64,000 bases of DNA, from contig JADNRX010000213.1 of assembly GCA_015501595.1 (NCBI GenBank), positions 1 through 64,000 of the forward strand, in the 5' to 3' direction. The DNA is from Hymenopellis radicata (Eukaryota; Basidiomycota; Agaricomycetes; Agaricales; Physalacriaceae). Shown one piece after another: positions 21,027 to 33,357 of this stretch (the first letter of the stretch is position 1; every line of letters starts with the position of its first letter). Position numbers and translations under genes: made by a program. A model generated the notes under the pieces. The model was not told the DNA's origin, did not search any database, and saw only the letters and a list, made by a program, of their open reading frames with translations.

Positions 21027-22940
21027 ATGGCTGAAAAGGATCCTGCTGCTCGTCTGCGTCGGGCAGTAAAGGGTGCGTGCTCATCGTGGTTACCATCGCC
21101 GCTGCTGATTCACTCGTGCAGAAAACAATCTCTTCCTCGTCAAACGACTCCTCGAACGCACCGACATACGAAATACAGATCCCGGTCCTCGTCGGTATAC
21201 ATCCCTGGCATGGGCTGCTGTGCTCGGACACGAAGAGACTTTCGAGTTTCTCTTGTCGGAAGGCCATGACGACTACGAGTACAGTCGGGTGCGTACCTTG
21301 TCGTTGTCAGCGTTGCCCCAGCTCACCTCTCTCCTATAGGATGCCGATAATAACACCATCCTGATGCTCCTAGCCGACCAGAAACCGACTACCCCAACAC
21401 CGTATCATACGATGCCAAGTAACGGAGATACCATGCGAGCCACACTACGGATGGCCCGCCTCTACTACGATCGGTACCCCAAAGTTTTGGATTGGTCGAA
21501 CAACCAGGGCAAGACGGCCCTCCATATTGCCGCTCTCAAGGGCAAAGAGGAGCTTGTTAGGGTGCGGGCATCCGCAGAGGTTGTCTCAGCTTAGCCATAC
21601 TTACTCTATTTAGATGCTCTGCGAGCTCGATGCCGATGTCGATTTACCGGATAACAAAGGCAACTCCCCCCTACATTCGTACGTCCTTCGCAGCAACATA
21701 TTGTTGATCAGTATCTGATACACAATCTAGCGCCAGTGCGTGGGGCCACATACCTGTGAGTATATATTACTTGCTCCTCTCTTCCTTGACTCACCTGCGT
21801 TCTAGGTCGTTCAACTTCTGATCGAACGTGGATGCTCCCACACCGCCCGGAACAACGAGAACTTTACCGCTACCGATTATGCATATTCGTGAGTTAACTA
21901 TGCACTTACTTGTTATTGAACCATCACTGAATTACATTGGTTACAGATTTAGCACTCAGGAAACGCTAATGGACACTGTACGGATACAGTTCGAGAACAA
22001 CAAAAGGTCGCGCCGCCTCAATGCTCAAGGCTCCAGGAACAATACTGCCGATCCTGGAGGCGCCGGACCTTCCGATTCTTCCGTATATCGCTCGCAGGAT
22101 GTACGATCAGCAACGCCCCGGATGCGAAGTGGTTCAGGAACGAGCAGAACTACTGAAACGTCTGATAGCGGAGAAATGGACAGTACTGGGCTAGCGCCAC
22201 CTCTAAGCCAGTCATCTCTATCCGCTTCATCGTCACCGTCACATCCTTCTGCTGTTTCCAACACGCAATTCCAGACGCCTCAGCAAGCCGCTCATTCCGT
22301 CGCGAATGGTTCCATGTCCGCCTTGTCGCCCTTTGCGAAACAAGTGCGTGAACGGGATGCCGATGCGCGGGAAAAGTACATGAGCTCGAGGAGGAATCGG
22401 AGCGGCAGTCAGGGCACGTCCTCGACCGATAATAAATCGCAAAATGGTTCGTTATCCGCTGGACCCTCAGGTAATGGAGACGACATTACGTCGCTCAACC
22501 ACATTCCTCCCAGCGGTTCAACGACACCTCGTCGTCGGCTTCGGCCGTCCATGTCTGCCTCTCAGTTACTCTCCAAACCTCCTCCTGCGTCCAGTCCGCA
22601 ACCTCCAGAGAATCGCATACGTGCTGGCACGAACCCAAGCTCCTCCCGCCCTGCCCTGTTTTCCCGACCGTTGGTGTCACGATCATCGTCGGTATCCACA
22701 GGTGCCAACTCTCCCTCTTCAGGGCGAGGTCTTCATTCTCTCGATCTCCGTGAAGAGCCGGAGACTTACACCGGACCTCCTAGCCAATACGCTCAGTTCC
22801 CTGAACCTCCTCTTCCCGCGGAGGATAATAGCACGCCAACTGCAGGCCGTCGGATGGGGTTCAACCCTCTGAGTAAACCGTTTATAGCAGAGTCTTTGTC
22901 ACATCGGCGAGGTCTTTCGACATCCTCATTTCGCGCCTAA
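21027..22940 (+). CDS. ankyrin-repeat protein with long disordered tail
   Basis: Begins at ATG 21027; the first exon ends at 21072 (GTGCGT donor). Seven or so exons assemble a run of ankyrin repeats: AVKENNLFLVKRLLERTDI, YTSLAWAAVLGHEETFEFLL, KTALHIAALKGKEELVRML, NSPLHSASAWGHIPVVQLL, ENFTATDYAYSF. These form a protein-binding surface. After the repeats a helix (TLMDTVRIQFENNKRSRR) leads into about 300 Ser/Pro-rich residues in the last exon, ending at 22940. No signal peptide or membrane segment. The compact repeat set plus Ser-rich tail resembles small fungal ankyrin proteins such as yeast Avo2 or YGL242C, but I cannot assign it to either. Confidence 0.85.
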
Positions 22941-23344
22941 TGATTCATTGCCACCGTTTTTCGTGTATTGATGTATACCACACTGTACCACCACCATCCT
23001 TCCTTATGTATGTTTATTGCTCTACTGCTTTGTTGTTTTTTTCCAGTCTCATCAGAACGATCTCTCTTGCAATACAGGACATAGTATGTATTGTTATAGT
23101 ATTTTTGTATGAATCTACTCTTCCCCCGTCTTAGGTAGACAGACAGTACTAGCCTAATGAGATACTACATGTCAATCTCCCAAAATACGCAGTGTGATTG
23201 AAGAAGGTATTAGTACGGCCGAAGTTGCTTAATTAGGTCCCGTTACATACAGAAACCGCGTTGCCGAAACGTTCGTGAAGCTACTTAATGAATGTCTGAC
23301 TCTGACCACCATCTTTCTCACAACTACCACCACTAGCAGCGCTC
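22941..23344. other. intergenic, no gene seen
   Basis: About 400 bp holding the 3' end of the ankyrin gene and presumably the promoter of the transporter. No distinct element noticed. Confidence 0.5.
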
Positions 23345-25641
23345 ATGCATCATGCTATAGCTGACACCGAGGATCCGACGACCCAGATATCATGGCCGTC
23401 GCGCAGAATGAATGACCCGTCGTCTGTCGCGCACCGCGTTGAGGACCGGAGCAGCAGTCAGACGCCAGTGCAAGAGGCAGCCGCGAAGAAGAAGGACACT
23501 CTACCGACCAAGCGTAGATTGTCAACGTGGAACCTGATCACCCTCAGTATATCGATGGCCGGAGCTCAAATAGCTTGGACAGTCGAGTTGGGGTGCGTGT
23601 CCTTTGCAACGTGTCTGCAAGGCGGCTCGACTCATTTATTGTTATTTAGCTACGGAACACCCTTCCTACTCACCTTGGGCATCTCCGAGCAGGTTACCTC
23701 GCTCGTCTGGCTCGCTGGCCCGATTAGTGGACTCATTGCACAACCTGTTATTGGTACGCATGTCTGGATTCGCGGGGTAAAACCGTTGATTCGAATATAC
23801 AGGTGCCATCTCCGACTCTTCTACGTCAAAGTACCGGCGCAGAAGCTGGATCGCGGGCTCGACAGTTGTTCTCGTCTTTGTCACCCTCATCCTTGCCTAT
23901 TGTGAGGCTTTAGCCGCATTCTTCGTTGACCTGCTTGGAATAGGTGCAGGAGATTGGGATGAACGACGGAACAAGCAGGTCTGTCGCCTGACTATGGAGT
24001 CGGCTTGTCTTCCCAGATCTAATCCATGGATTCAAGGTGGCCAATGTCGCGATCGGCTTTGCTGTGACAGCTTTTTACCTTTTGGACTTCGCATTAAACG
24101 CACTACAAGCTTCTCTGAGGAACCTGCTCTTGGATATCACCCCTGCTTCTCAACTTAACGCGGGCAATGCTTGGCATGGTCGGATGACTCACGCAGGAAA
24201 CATCGTAGGCTTTGGGATTGGTTTTCTTCCACTGGCCCAATTCCCCTTGCTCGAGATTTTTGGTGGGACACAATTCCGCAAGTTCTGTATCCTCTGCATA
24301 GTTATTCTCGTCGTGACGGTCAGCATCACCTGCTACTATCACGAAGAGGAAGAACGTCCCGCCGCCAAGAAGGAAAGCAAGTTCCGGGAAGTCTTGGACA
24401 ACATCTACGCGGCGATTGTGAACCTTCCTAAGCCCATCCGACGTGTCTGCTACGTTCAGCTGTTCGCATTCATGGGCTGGTTCCCTTTCTTATTCTACGC
24501 GTAAGTATTGTTTTGATCGTTGCGATCTTGATCCAAATAATCTCTATAGAACTACCTATGTCGGTCAAGTCATGGCGCGCGAGATTGGGGCAGAACCCGA
24601 TCCAGACTTTGCTACTCGAAAGGGGAACTTGCAATGCTATTCTACAGCATTGGTTGGTGCTTCCATCTCCGAGTACTAAGCGAAACTTACCCGCTCTAGT
24701 TGGTGTCGTATCCGGAACCATCTTACCTCACCTCGCTAGTCGAGATCGTAGACTAATGGCCCACAAGGAAGACGTCGATGAGGACGCAGAGATTACTCGT
24801 ATCCGCAACACTATACGTGAATGGAGAGCCGAGGCCGCTCGCAGGGGAAAGCCATTGAGGCTACCTGTCATGCCGTTCTTGTTAAGGAACATTTGGATGG
24901 GCGCCATGTTGTGGTTCAGTCTGCTGATGCTTTGCACTTTCCTGGTTAAGACAGTCAACCAGGTAAACTTTCACCGATATTAATTGACATTCCTCTCACG
25001 TTCATCCAGGCTACTATTTTTGTTGCTCTCGTGGGAGTGTCGTGGTCTGTCGCGATGTGGGCGCCATTTGCAATCATTATGGAGGTGACTCTAAGACTGT
25101 CATCTATTACGACGCGATGTTTACATGTTGATAGTTGCTTAAGGAGATATCTTCGCCATCAACAGTTGTCAGACCTGCGCACACTCGGACGTTGTCTACT
25201 CCCGGTCTTCGTGTGGGCGAACGTCAACCTCTGCTACGCCGGCGCTCTCTGGATGAATTCGAGGCCGGTTCTGACGAGATACCTCCTGCGACACCCGTTG
25301 CTGGAGGAACCATACTCGGAGTTCACAACCTTGCAATCGTGATGCCGCAGTTCATCGTATCCTTAGCCGCCAGTTTCATATTCCACGTTGTTGACAAGCA
25401 GATTGACGATGACCCCTGAACGATAATGTCTACTTTGGAAAGAATGGCGTTGTTTGGGTCCTGCGGTTTGGTGGCCTCTGTACACTGCTTGGGTGCGTTA
25501 TACTCCCATTGTTTGTCTATTCCTTGACTGACTTGCTGAAGTGCTCTAATTGCTCGAATGGTGCCACCGACACCGACGGAGAAGGCCATGAGAAGACGAC
25601 TTGGAGAAATGAAGCTCCTACAGTCCAGCAATATGTCTTAA
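23345..25641 (+). CDS. GPH/SUT-type sugar:proton symporter, C-terminal frame break
   Basis: A 12-helix major-facilitator protein of the glycoside-pentoside-hexuronide type (plant SUC/SUT, fission yeast Sut1). Visible blocks: first helix LSTWNLITLSISMAGAQIAW, the helix 2-3 region LAGPISGLIAQPVIG joined through an intron to GAISDSSTSKYRRR (the G-x-x-SD...RRR loop), LLLDITPASQLNAGNAW, QLFAFMGWFPFLFYATTYVGQ, and late helices RNIWMGAMLWFSLLM and FVALVGVSWSVAMWAPFAIIMEV. Short introns interrupt it throughout. It would bring sucrose or other alpha-glucosides into the cell. At 25417 a stop follows a CCCC run; one base more would continue into a good last helix (GVVWVLRFGGLCTLLG), an intron with GTGCGT and a tail ending at 25641. 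So the end is truncated, or the C-run is miscalled. Two possible Mets (23345, 23408). Confidence 0.82.
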
Positions 25642-25743
25642 TTCTGTTCTTTCTTTCGATCTATCGCATTGCTCTGCTAATCGTTGGGGTTGAGAATTTG
25701 TCGGGCTATCTATGTAGGACATCCGCTGCACATGCTCTATCGT

Positions 25744-28309
25744 CTACGTTGTAAGAATACATATAATGAAATCGCATTTATCACAGAGTGGCGTTGCTAG
25801 AAATTGACACGGTATCATGGTCACTGGAAGAGGGTTGGAGCCGAACAATTCTTGCAGTACGGCGATTGCTGATTTCAAGGAGTTTAAGGTCTTAAAATGC
25901 AGTGAGGAGATCAACATACCAGTGTCTCCTATTGATGGAACATGGAATAGACGAACAGACAACGCATGCTTCCAGAAGAACTGTAGATCTTTATGGGTCC
26001 TCAACGTTTCGATTTCCGACGTATTAATCCCTGTAAACAGTCAGCGGAGGCATGCGCCAGACAATGACCAATTATACCTGCACCGTCAGAAAAGCTCAAG
26101 CTCAAACAAGACGCTGTACCATCCGGGAAGTTGGATATTTGCCACCGAACGCTCTTGTTGCTCGCAGAGTCTGCGATAGTATATTAGAAGGAATGGAGGT
26201 CGAGAAAAAAACGTCGCGGGTACCAGAGCTTAGAAGGGGGACTCGGTCTTCGGCAACGACTTCACCGTCGTCGTCAACCGAGAAACGCCCAGTATGCAGG
26301 AGAACTTGCTTCTCTACCAATGCGGCCTTTGGGATAGCCTTGACAGACGCGTATATGACACCCGCATGTCTATCTCGGTGCTAAGGATAATGAATTAAGA
26401 GAGAAGTTCTCACTAGAAGTGTAAGTCTTCACCCTCTGAAGGTTGAAATGCAGGTTGGAGACGGTCTTGAAATGCTTCGGATCTGAAAGCCAGAAGACCA
26501 CAAGTTGACTGTGTCCATGCCATCCACCAGAGTTCTCGCTCAAGGCAGCCACGATCCGATCCGCATGTTGCGTCGAAAGCGCAGTTTCCAACGTCAATGA
26601 GCGCGGACTAGGTAGTGAAAGATCCTTAGGAATCATGCCGATCTGGCCTGATACAAAGACTCTCGCGTCCGCCTATATAAACACGATAATGAGGTTCGCC
26701 TAGGTAAGAAAAAACTGTCGACGGACCAAGATGGATTGTGAATATGGACCGATGTTGGCTGGAGCCCAATAACTAAGGCTCTGAACGTGCAATGCCTGTC
26801 GATCGGAGCCGTTGTACGCCACGCAGTCGAGGCGAACGCGGTATGGCGATGGAAGGTCTACAGCAACACATGCACGAGCAGGCGGGCTCGTGCCGAAATA
26901 GGCTGCGTAGACTGCGTTGACTTGAGTGAACAGGTCCATTGAGGAGATGAAGAGATTGATATTGACACAGTCTGATAACTGAAGGTGCCATTGGGAGAGT
27001 TTTTCTTTGTGTATGGTCAGTGGGCTGTGAAGCGGAAAGACACTTGACTTGCCCACCTCGTAGAAGTTCAAAACATGAAGACACTTCGTCGCTGATAGAA
27101 AGATCGCGCGTGTCGAGCACGGTTTGTATGTTTGCTACAGAAACCCAGTTTCCTCGTTTGATAGAAGACTCAGAGGGATGGGATGATCCTTCGGATGATT
27201 GAAAAAGGGATGTAGGAATCAACGATTCCTCGTCCAGTGGAATGGATTCGCCTGAGTGACCGTCCAATAGTGGAGGTACACGTATAGTGGTTGGGTCGAA
27301 AGACTCCGATTTAGGGACAAGTGTTGCACTTTTGATGCGAAGATACGCGACTGAAGCAAAATCGTTGTCTGAATGGATAACAACTTCAGTTTCGTCCCTG
27401 CTCATTCATCGGGTTAAAGAAGTGTGATAGTACGAAGTACTCACAGCTGTATTCTACTCTTGAACAGAGGACAGTCCAAGGTAAGGCTCTCATATTCGCC
27501 GCCCTCGCCACAGATATGTGATCCGTAAAGTGCATTCTGCGATTCAGATCAAAGGCTGGACGAAAGAAGTATCCATAGGAAGCCTACCAGCTTGAAGAGT
27601 GTTTCCTCCATTTCACCAAGAGACTTTCCCAGGTGGGTCTTTGTTAAACCGATACCAGCAACTTTGATCAACACGACATGCATTCCGGCACCTATCATTT
27701 CGAGCAGCAATTCGGCTTGCGACCGCTGCCAAAGGTAACACAACGCGACGAGCGATAGTCTTCGGCACCTATGACGCGTCAAAAGAAGGGAAATGTTGTG
27801 CTATGAAAGCAATTTACACATGTTCTACCCTCACGCGTTGATAATTGGAAAGTATGGCGCCGACAGACACGCCTGCGATATCAGGGTGTTTGCTCTGGAG
27901 GCGTCATGTATATTCACTCGTAATGACGAAACTTACTTTGACCTCGGCCAACAACTCGTACAAGTCTTCTGTTTCGTCGCCGGTTATTCCAGTGGTGGAA
28001 GCTCGGCCACCATACTCGGCACCTTGCTCAACGGCTGTGCCCCGGATTACCCTGCGATATAGAGGCACATCGAGTGCTTTTGCGACGAATTCGATCGCGT
28101 CTTGTCCCACTGTCTGGTACATGTATGAGTCCAATTCCTCTAAGTACATAGTTTTGAGTCCTCGATGGTTATACGATGTCAGTGATGAGCACCTTTCCCA
28201 GGCTCGGGGCCCAGAGACGCGGCCGCCACAAGTTCGTGACCATTTCTAGCGCAGTGAAGGAGATTGAAGCAACTGTCCTTGCCACCGCTCAGCAGAGCAA
28301 CGTACTTCA
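25744..28309 (-). CDS. DPH6: diphthine--ammonia ligase
   Basis: Starts at 28309 with MKYVALLSGGKDSCFNLLHC: the SGGKDS loop is the ATP-binding P-loop of N-type ATP pyrophosphatases. Exons continue through EELDSYMYQTVGQDAIEFVAKALDVPLYRR, the YGGRASTTG region, GVSVGAILSNYQRVRVE, LVALCYLWQRSQAELLLEMI and NALYGSHICGEGGEYESLTLD, all DPH6 signatures. The C-terminal half holds the two RidA/YjgF-like domains of the eukaryotic enzyme (QVNAVYAAYFGTSPPARACV, YWAPANIGPYSQ, ARVFVSGQIGMIPKD), ending at 25744. The enzyme amidates diphthine to diphthamide on eEF2 in the cytosol, the last step of that pathway. At least eight introns. Divergent to the PheRS gene with only 89 bp between start codons. Confidence 0.92.
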
Positions 28310-28398
28310 TGACCGAGGAAAGGTAAGAGATCGGATGACGGACCGATCATCCGCACGCCCATCACGTGGATATCTTGACTCGATCTCTCTCCTCCAAA
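28310..28398. promoter_or_regulatory. shared divergent promoter, DPH6 / FRS1
   Basis: Only 89 bp separate the two start codons, so both promoters and both leaders must fit here. No TATA box is obvious. Both genes act in translation, so co-expression would make sense. Confidence 0.5.
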
Positions 28399-30750
28399 AT
28401 GCCCACCGTTGCCGTCGATAAAGCAGACCTTTGGGAACGACTTGGACAGGAATTCAGTGCGATTTCAATCCTGTAGTTCAGTTGACTGAAATTGACTTGT
28501 CCTTCAGCGACCGAGGAATTCGATGTTCTCTGTTTCGAATATGGCCTAGAACTCGACGAAGACGTGCGCACCTCATCAGTACGATGCCATCCAGTATTTA
28601 ACCAACTCTTCAGACAACAGAGGAAGTAGAGGAAGCCAAGAAGAAAGGATTACCGGCAGAACGGCCTGTACGTTCACTTTGATCCCCTACATCGCGTTCT
28701 GACGGGGCCGCCAGCAATTGAAAATCGAAGTACCTGCAAATCGGTACGGTAGACTTTTTACTTTCTGTTAAATTACCAACGATTACTAGATATGACTTGC
28801 TCTGCATTGAAGGCATCGCGCGCAACCTCCGGACGTTCCTTGACAAGGCAAAGGCCCCTACCTACAAACTTGTCTATCCCCCCGGCGGAGAGAATGACCT
28901 CCTAACAGTCACAATCGACGCAGAGGTATGTCTGCGCCGTAATACGTCTCCAGCTCTGCATTAAGGCTGGTCCAGACGCAAAAAATCCGCCCATTGTTCG
29001 CGTGCGCCATCCTTCGCAACATCACCTTCACACCACGATCGTATGCCTCCTTCATCGACCTTCAGGATAAGCTACACCAGAATATTTGTCGTCGGCGGCA
29101 GCTTGTCGCCATCGGAACTCACGATCTCGACACTCTTCAAGGTCCCTTCAGATACGAGGCTCGTCCACCTAAGGACATCAAATTTGCGCCGTTGAATAAA
29201 GACACGGAATACACTGCCGAGGAACTGATGACTGTGTACGAAGTATGTATGTTCACTTTTGTATGTGATGGTGTGTACTTAACTGGGACCACAGTCTGAT
29301 AAGCAACTCTCGAAATACCTGCACATCGTTCGAGACTCGCCGGTCTATCCCATCATATACGATGCCAAAGATCGTGTTCTATCCATGCCTCCAATCATAA
29401 ATTCGAATCACAGCAAAATCACCTTGGACACAAAAAATGTCTTCATTGATGTGACTGCCACCGACAAGACTAAACTTGACATTGTCGTGAACATTGTCGC
29501 GACTATGTTCTCCGAATACTGCGCGGAGCCCTTCACGTATGCTACACCCATATATCTCCCCTTCTCGGTTCTCATTCTTTTATCAGAATCGAGCCCGTCA
29601 AGATTATCTCGCATACTGGCGAGACGACCTTCACACCTGACATTTCTCCCCGGAAAACAGTGGCTCACACCTCCTACATCAACAACTGTACAGGTCTCAG
29701 TCTGACTACTGACGAAGTTGTCCCACTTCTTAAGAAGATGACGCTGGAAGCCTCTGTTGCAACCGACGACTCTACGAAAGACAGTATCAATGTGATCATC
29801 CCTTGCACGCGACCCGACATCTTTCACGAGTGTGATATAATGGAAGATGCCGCCATCGCGTATGGTTTCAATAACCTACCCCATACCTTCCCCGCGACGA
29901 CAACAGTCGGACAGCCCTCTGCAATCAGCAAACTATCAGATATCATACGAATCGAGTGGGCATTGGCTGGATGGGTTGAGGTTCTACCTTTAACTCTGGT
30001 ATGCTCACCTTAATTTCCTCATGTGCTATCAACTTAATTTCTCCAGTGTTCCTTGGAAGAGAATTTCGACTATCTCAACCACACTGACAAGAAGTGGACC
30101 TCGACAGCCGTACGCATTGCCAATCCCAAAACACTTGAATTCCAAGTTGTGCGCACAACATTACTTCCTGGTTTACTTAAAACCGTCCGAGAGAATCGGT
30201 CACATGCATTACCGGTCAAGATCTTCGAGACTGGGGATATCGTCGTACAGGATCGTTCTCTTGAACGACAGGCACGGAACATCCGCCACGCAGGTGCGGT
30301 CTGGTGTAACAAGACTGCCGGGTTCGAGGTTATACATGGCGTGTTGGACCGGGCAATGAAGATGCTGGAAGTGCCGCGTATCCGGAGTGATGATTATGAC
30401 AAGGACACAGGATACTATCTCAAGGAGACTGAAGGTTTGAGCTCGCTCTTCTGTCCGTGACGTTTATCGCTGACAAACTGTTGACAGACCCTGCGTACTT
30501 CCCAGGAAGAGCGGCGACGATCTACTACCGCCCACCACCTACCAAGCAGACTCGTCTGTCGGAGTTGAAACATAAGCTAGAAGCAACGCTGCACACCAAC
30601 GCAAGAAGAGATATCGAGTTGGGCACGCTTGGTGTCTTGCATCCCAGTGTCTTGGAGAAGTTCGACATCGGGTACCCTTGTTCGGCGGTGGAGTTTTCTC
30701 TTGAACCGTTCAAGAAGGAGATGCAGAAGATCTGGACTAACGATGTATAG
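28399..30750 (+). CDS. FRS1: phenylalanyl-tRNA synthetase beta subunit, cytosolic
   Basis: ATG at 28399 ([19 protein letters not shown]). Exons give [15 protein letters not shown], the [20 protein letters not shown] block typical of the B1 region, [29 protein letters not shown] (B3/4 editing region), [52 protein letters not shown] (B5) and the catalytic-like core [57 protein letters not shown]. Stop at 30750. This is the archaeal/eukaryotic-type beta chain, which pairs with the alpha subunit as an alpha2-beta2 enzyme charging tRNA-Phe. No FDX-ACB domain at the end, as expected for this type. About seven short introns; no frame break noticed. Confidence 0.95.
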
Positions 30751-30833
30751 GCGTGTTATGCGTTCTAAATGTACGATGTATCTGTATCTTCGCCGCCGTG
30801 TATAGATCGAATCTGATGATTTAGAGAGAGAAT

Positions 30834-30856
30834 GAGCTATGAGCTATGAGCTATGA
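30834..30856. repeat. short tandem repeat, three AGCTATG units
   Basis: Three consecutive copies of the heptamer GAGCTAT/AGCTATG just past the PheRS stop codon, probably in its 3' UTR. A simple microsatellite. Confidence 0.6.
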
Positions 30857-31027
30857 GGAAGGTATTACACCCGACGGCCGAGTTTTAACGGCAACCGGGT
30901 CCCGCATACTGCCTCGCCGGCTCAGGCAGCCACGAATTTGGTCGATCGAAGTGAAACCGTCAACTTGTCTACGACGACACGCATTACCTGTTCACTAGTG
31001 GCCAAGAGTTATCGCTGTTACCCAGTC

Positions 31028-31451
31028 ATGCCTGTTGCAGCATCTCCAAGTCACTATCTTTTCGGAGGAAAACTACTGGAGTCGCTGGATATAGCTCCTG
31101 CCAAATCCGCGAACACAGTGGATAATGTCGATGATTCAAGGGATGTGAGCCTCATCCAAGTACAGCGCGGCGAAAATGGCACAGCATTCTTCAATGTCGA
31201 ACGAGACGATGCCATTACGAGGAAGAAACCAGGCACGCAGTACGTCTTTGTCGTACGCCACACTCCTCCGAGGCTGAATTTACGCCAGGGAAAAAATGAT
31301 AGGAAGGAAGGACAGGGAACGTTTGAAAGAGGACATGGAGGCCCAGCTTCACGCCGTCAAAGTTAATTTGCAGGAACTTAAAAGCATTCTGCAACGCCGC
31401 CAGTCACTAGACAGGATTGATTCAATGGACATATCGAGTCCCAATGCCTAG
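31028..31451 (+). CDS. small coiled-coil protein, 124 residues, two exons
   Basis: Exon 1 31028-31239 and exon 2 31289-31451 are joined over a GTACGT...GCCAG intron of 49 bp; the total (375 nt) is an exact multiple of three. The protein starts MPVAASPSHYLFGGKLLESLDI, has a central part GTAFFNVERDDAITRKKPG, and ends in a predicted coiled coil (DRERLKEDMEAQLHAVKVNL, then QELKSILQRRQS). No signal peptide. Neither exon alone stands out as a long ORF, so the gene is easily missed. The family is not recognised; the size and helix pattern would fit a small complex subunit. Converges with the polyol dehydrogenase gene, about 50 bp between stops. Confidence 0.6.
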
Positions 31452-31504
31452 GTCGCGATTGCTACTACGCTAGAATTACACTTGCTGGTTCATAATTATA
31501 ACCT

Positions 31505-32836
31505 TTAGGTCCTCTCCTGCATTACACACTCCAAAGCTTCAACCGACTTCGACAATGGGAAAACAGCCGTGATCATAGGCTTCAGGTTGATTTTACCACT
31601 AGCGATTAGCTCAATGGCTGTCTGGAAGCAGCCAACAGTGTATCGAACACTACCAATCACATCCAATTCTTTAACGACAATCATCGACGTCGGGAAGGTG
31701 TTGAGCGGGCGGCCAAGACCAGCTTGCACATCTAACGAAGATATATTAAGATAATTTCCACTTTTATGAGACTGTCATGACTTACAGGTACCGCCAGGGT
31801 GCACGAACGACATACCCGCCGCCATGCATGCCTCTGCTCCCGACGCCTCCACAGCGATGTCGACACCCCAACTTTCTAGACCGGCGTCCGCCATGCTTTG
31901 CATCTTGAACGCGTCGGCCCATTCAAGGATGTCCTGATCTCCTGGACGAACTGGTGAGAGGGCGGCGTAATCTGCCCACAAGGATTTGGCAAAGTCGACG
32001 CGTTTTTGAGAAATGTCGAAGGCGAGGATCTTGGAGACTCCGTATGCCCGAGCGACGGCCATGATCAGACAGCCAAGAGGCCCACATCCGCTACGTTACG
32101 ATGTCAATCATCGCGACGAGACGTGTGTTGAAAGCTTACAACACGGCAAGGGTCTGCCCAGCACCAAATTTAGCGCGTTTCGCTATTTGTATAGCGACGG
32201 CTAAAGGCTGAATACAACCACCTTCTTCCCAGCTTACAGAGTCGGGCACCTTCACCAAGAAGTCGGATTCGCAGACGTAGTATTGAGATAAAGCTGGGTA
32301 AGATTTTGACGCGTTAGAACGCGTTGTGAACGGAAAAGTTCACGTCACGTACTTCCTTGAACTTCCATGAAGCCTGCTTGTCGGAATGTCTTGCAAAGGT
32401 TTGTCTTTCCTCGCTTGCAGTTGAAACATCTGTGAGTACAACGGTCGAGAATGAAAGCAAGGGTTGATGTAATTTGGGCTTACTTCCGACAAGAAAAGAA
32501 TGGCTCGATGGCGACACGGTCACCGACACTGACATCCTTGACGTTCTCGCCGACTTGGACTACTGTTCCAACCGACTCGTGTCCCAATACAACGGGGTCC
32601 GTCATAATTTCCCGTCCAACACCAAAGTGTCTGTATATATGCATCTAGAATGGGAGTTAGCGCGGCACAACATGAACAACTCGCATGACACCCACGTCCG
32701 TTCCACAGATGCCAGTAGCTTCAAGCTTGACCTTCACGTCGTCCTTGTTCACCGGGGGTATAGGAACGTCCTTGATTTCGATGGTCATGGCCTTCATCAG
32801 GACGCATGCTTTGTTAGAAGAGGACTCATGGGTCAT
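31505..32836 (-). CDS. zinc-dependent polyol (sorbitol/xylitol-type) dehydrogenase
   Basis: Start at 32836 (MTHESSSNKACVLMKAMTIE). Medium-chain dehydrogenase of the sorbitol/xylitol/arabinitol group: EATGICGTDV (catalytic zinc Cys), HFGVGREIMTDPVVLGHES (zinc His-Glu), VGDRVAIEPFFSCRKCFNCKRGKTNLC (structural zinc cysteines), a Rossmann part near AVARAYGVSKILAFDISQKRVDFAKS in which the Asp after the second beta strand suggests NAD+ rather than NADP+, and the tail IGSVRYTVGCFQTAIELIASGKINLKPMI. Stop at 31505. It would oxidise a sugar alcohol to a ketose in the cytosol. The exact substrate cannot be read. Several short introns. The gluconokinase upstream on the same strand is also in sugar metabolism. 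Confidence 0.88.
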
Positions 32837-33357
32837 GTTTGCGGAGACGGGGAGGGGGGAGGGGAAATGGTTTTGCGTAAGAGTGGTCAGTTATTTAATA
32901 AATACGTCCTCGGATGGATCTGATGATCACATTTCAAATGGCCAGTGTCATCATCATGAACCGGCAACTATGGAGAGCGTTAGTGAAAAGTTGTGCGGCA
33001 ACGATTCAGAGAAGGCAGTTAGCTAAAGGACAGAACATTCCCTTCGCAAGAACAATCATTCTGGAAAGGATTTGGGATCGAGAAAGGCAGCCTAGAGGAC
33101 TCAGGAGGACGATAGTAAGGAGGAGTTAGCTTGGGTTAGTTACCGAGTCTCCCTTGAGTGCCTTCCGCCCGTCGGATCTACCCGTCTGGCTCCCTCAAGT
33201 ACATAGATGGAGATCCGACCGTAAAGCTTGGTCACATCTGCGTGGAACTGAGGCGCCCATTAGGCCGTACTGAAGTTAATTCGAATGTGGGAAAGTTCGT
33301 TCGTTCTAATCTAATCCGTCATTGCAATAGATACGATAAATTTAAAACACTGTCCTG
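32837..33357. other. intergenic, no gene seen
   Basis: About 520 bp between two minus-strand genes; only a short Arg-rich plus-strand frame (32,914-33,129), which I do not consider coding. Confidence 0.5.
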
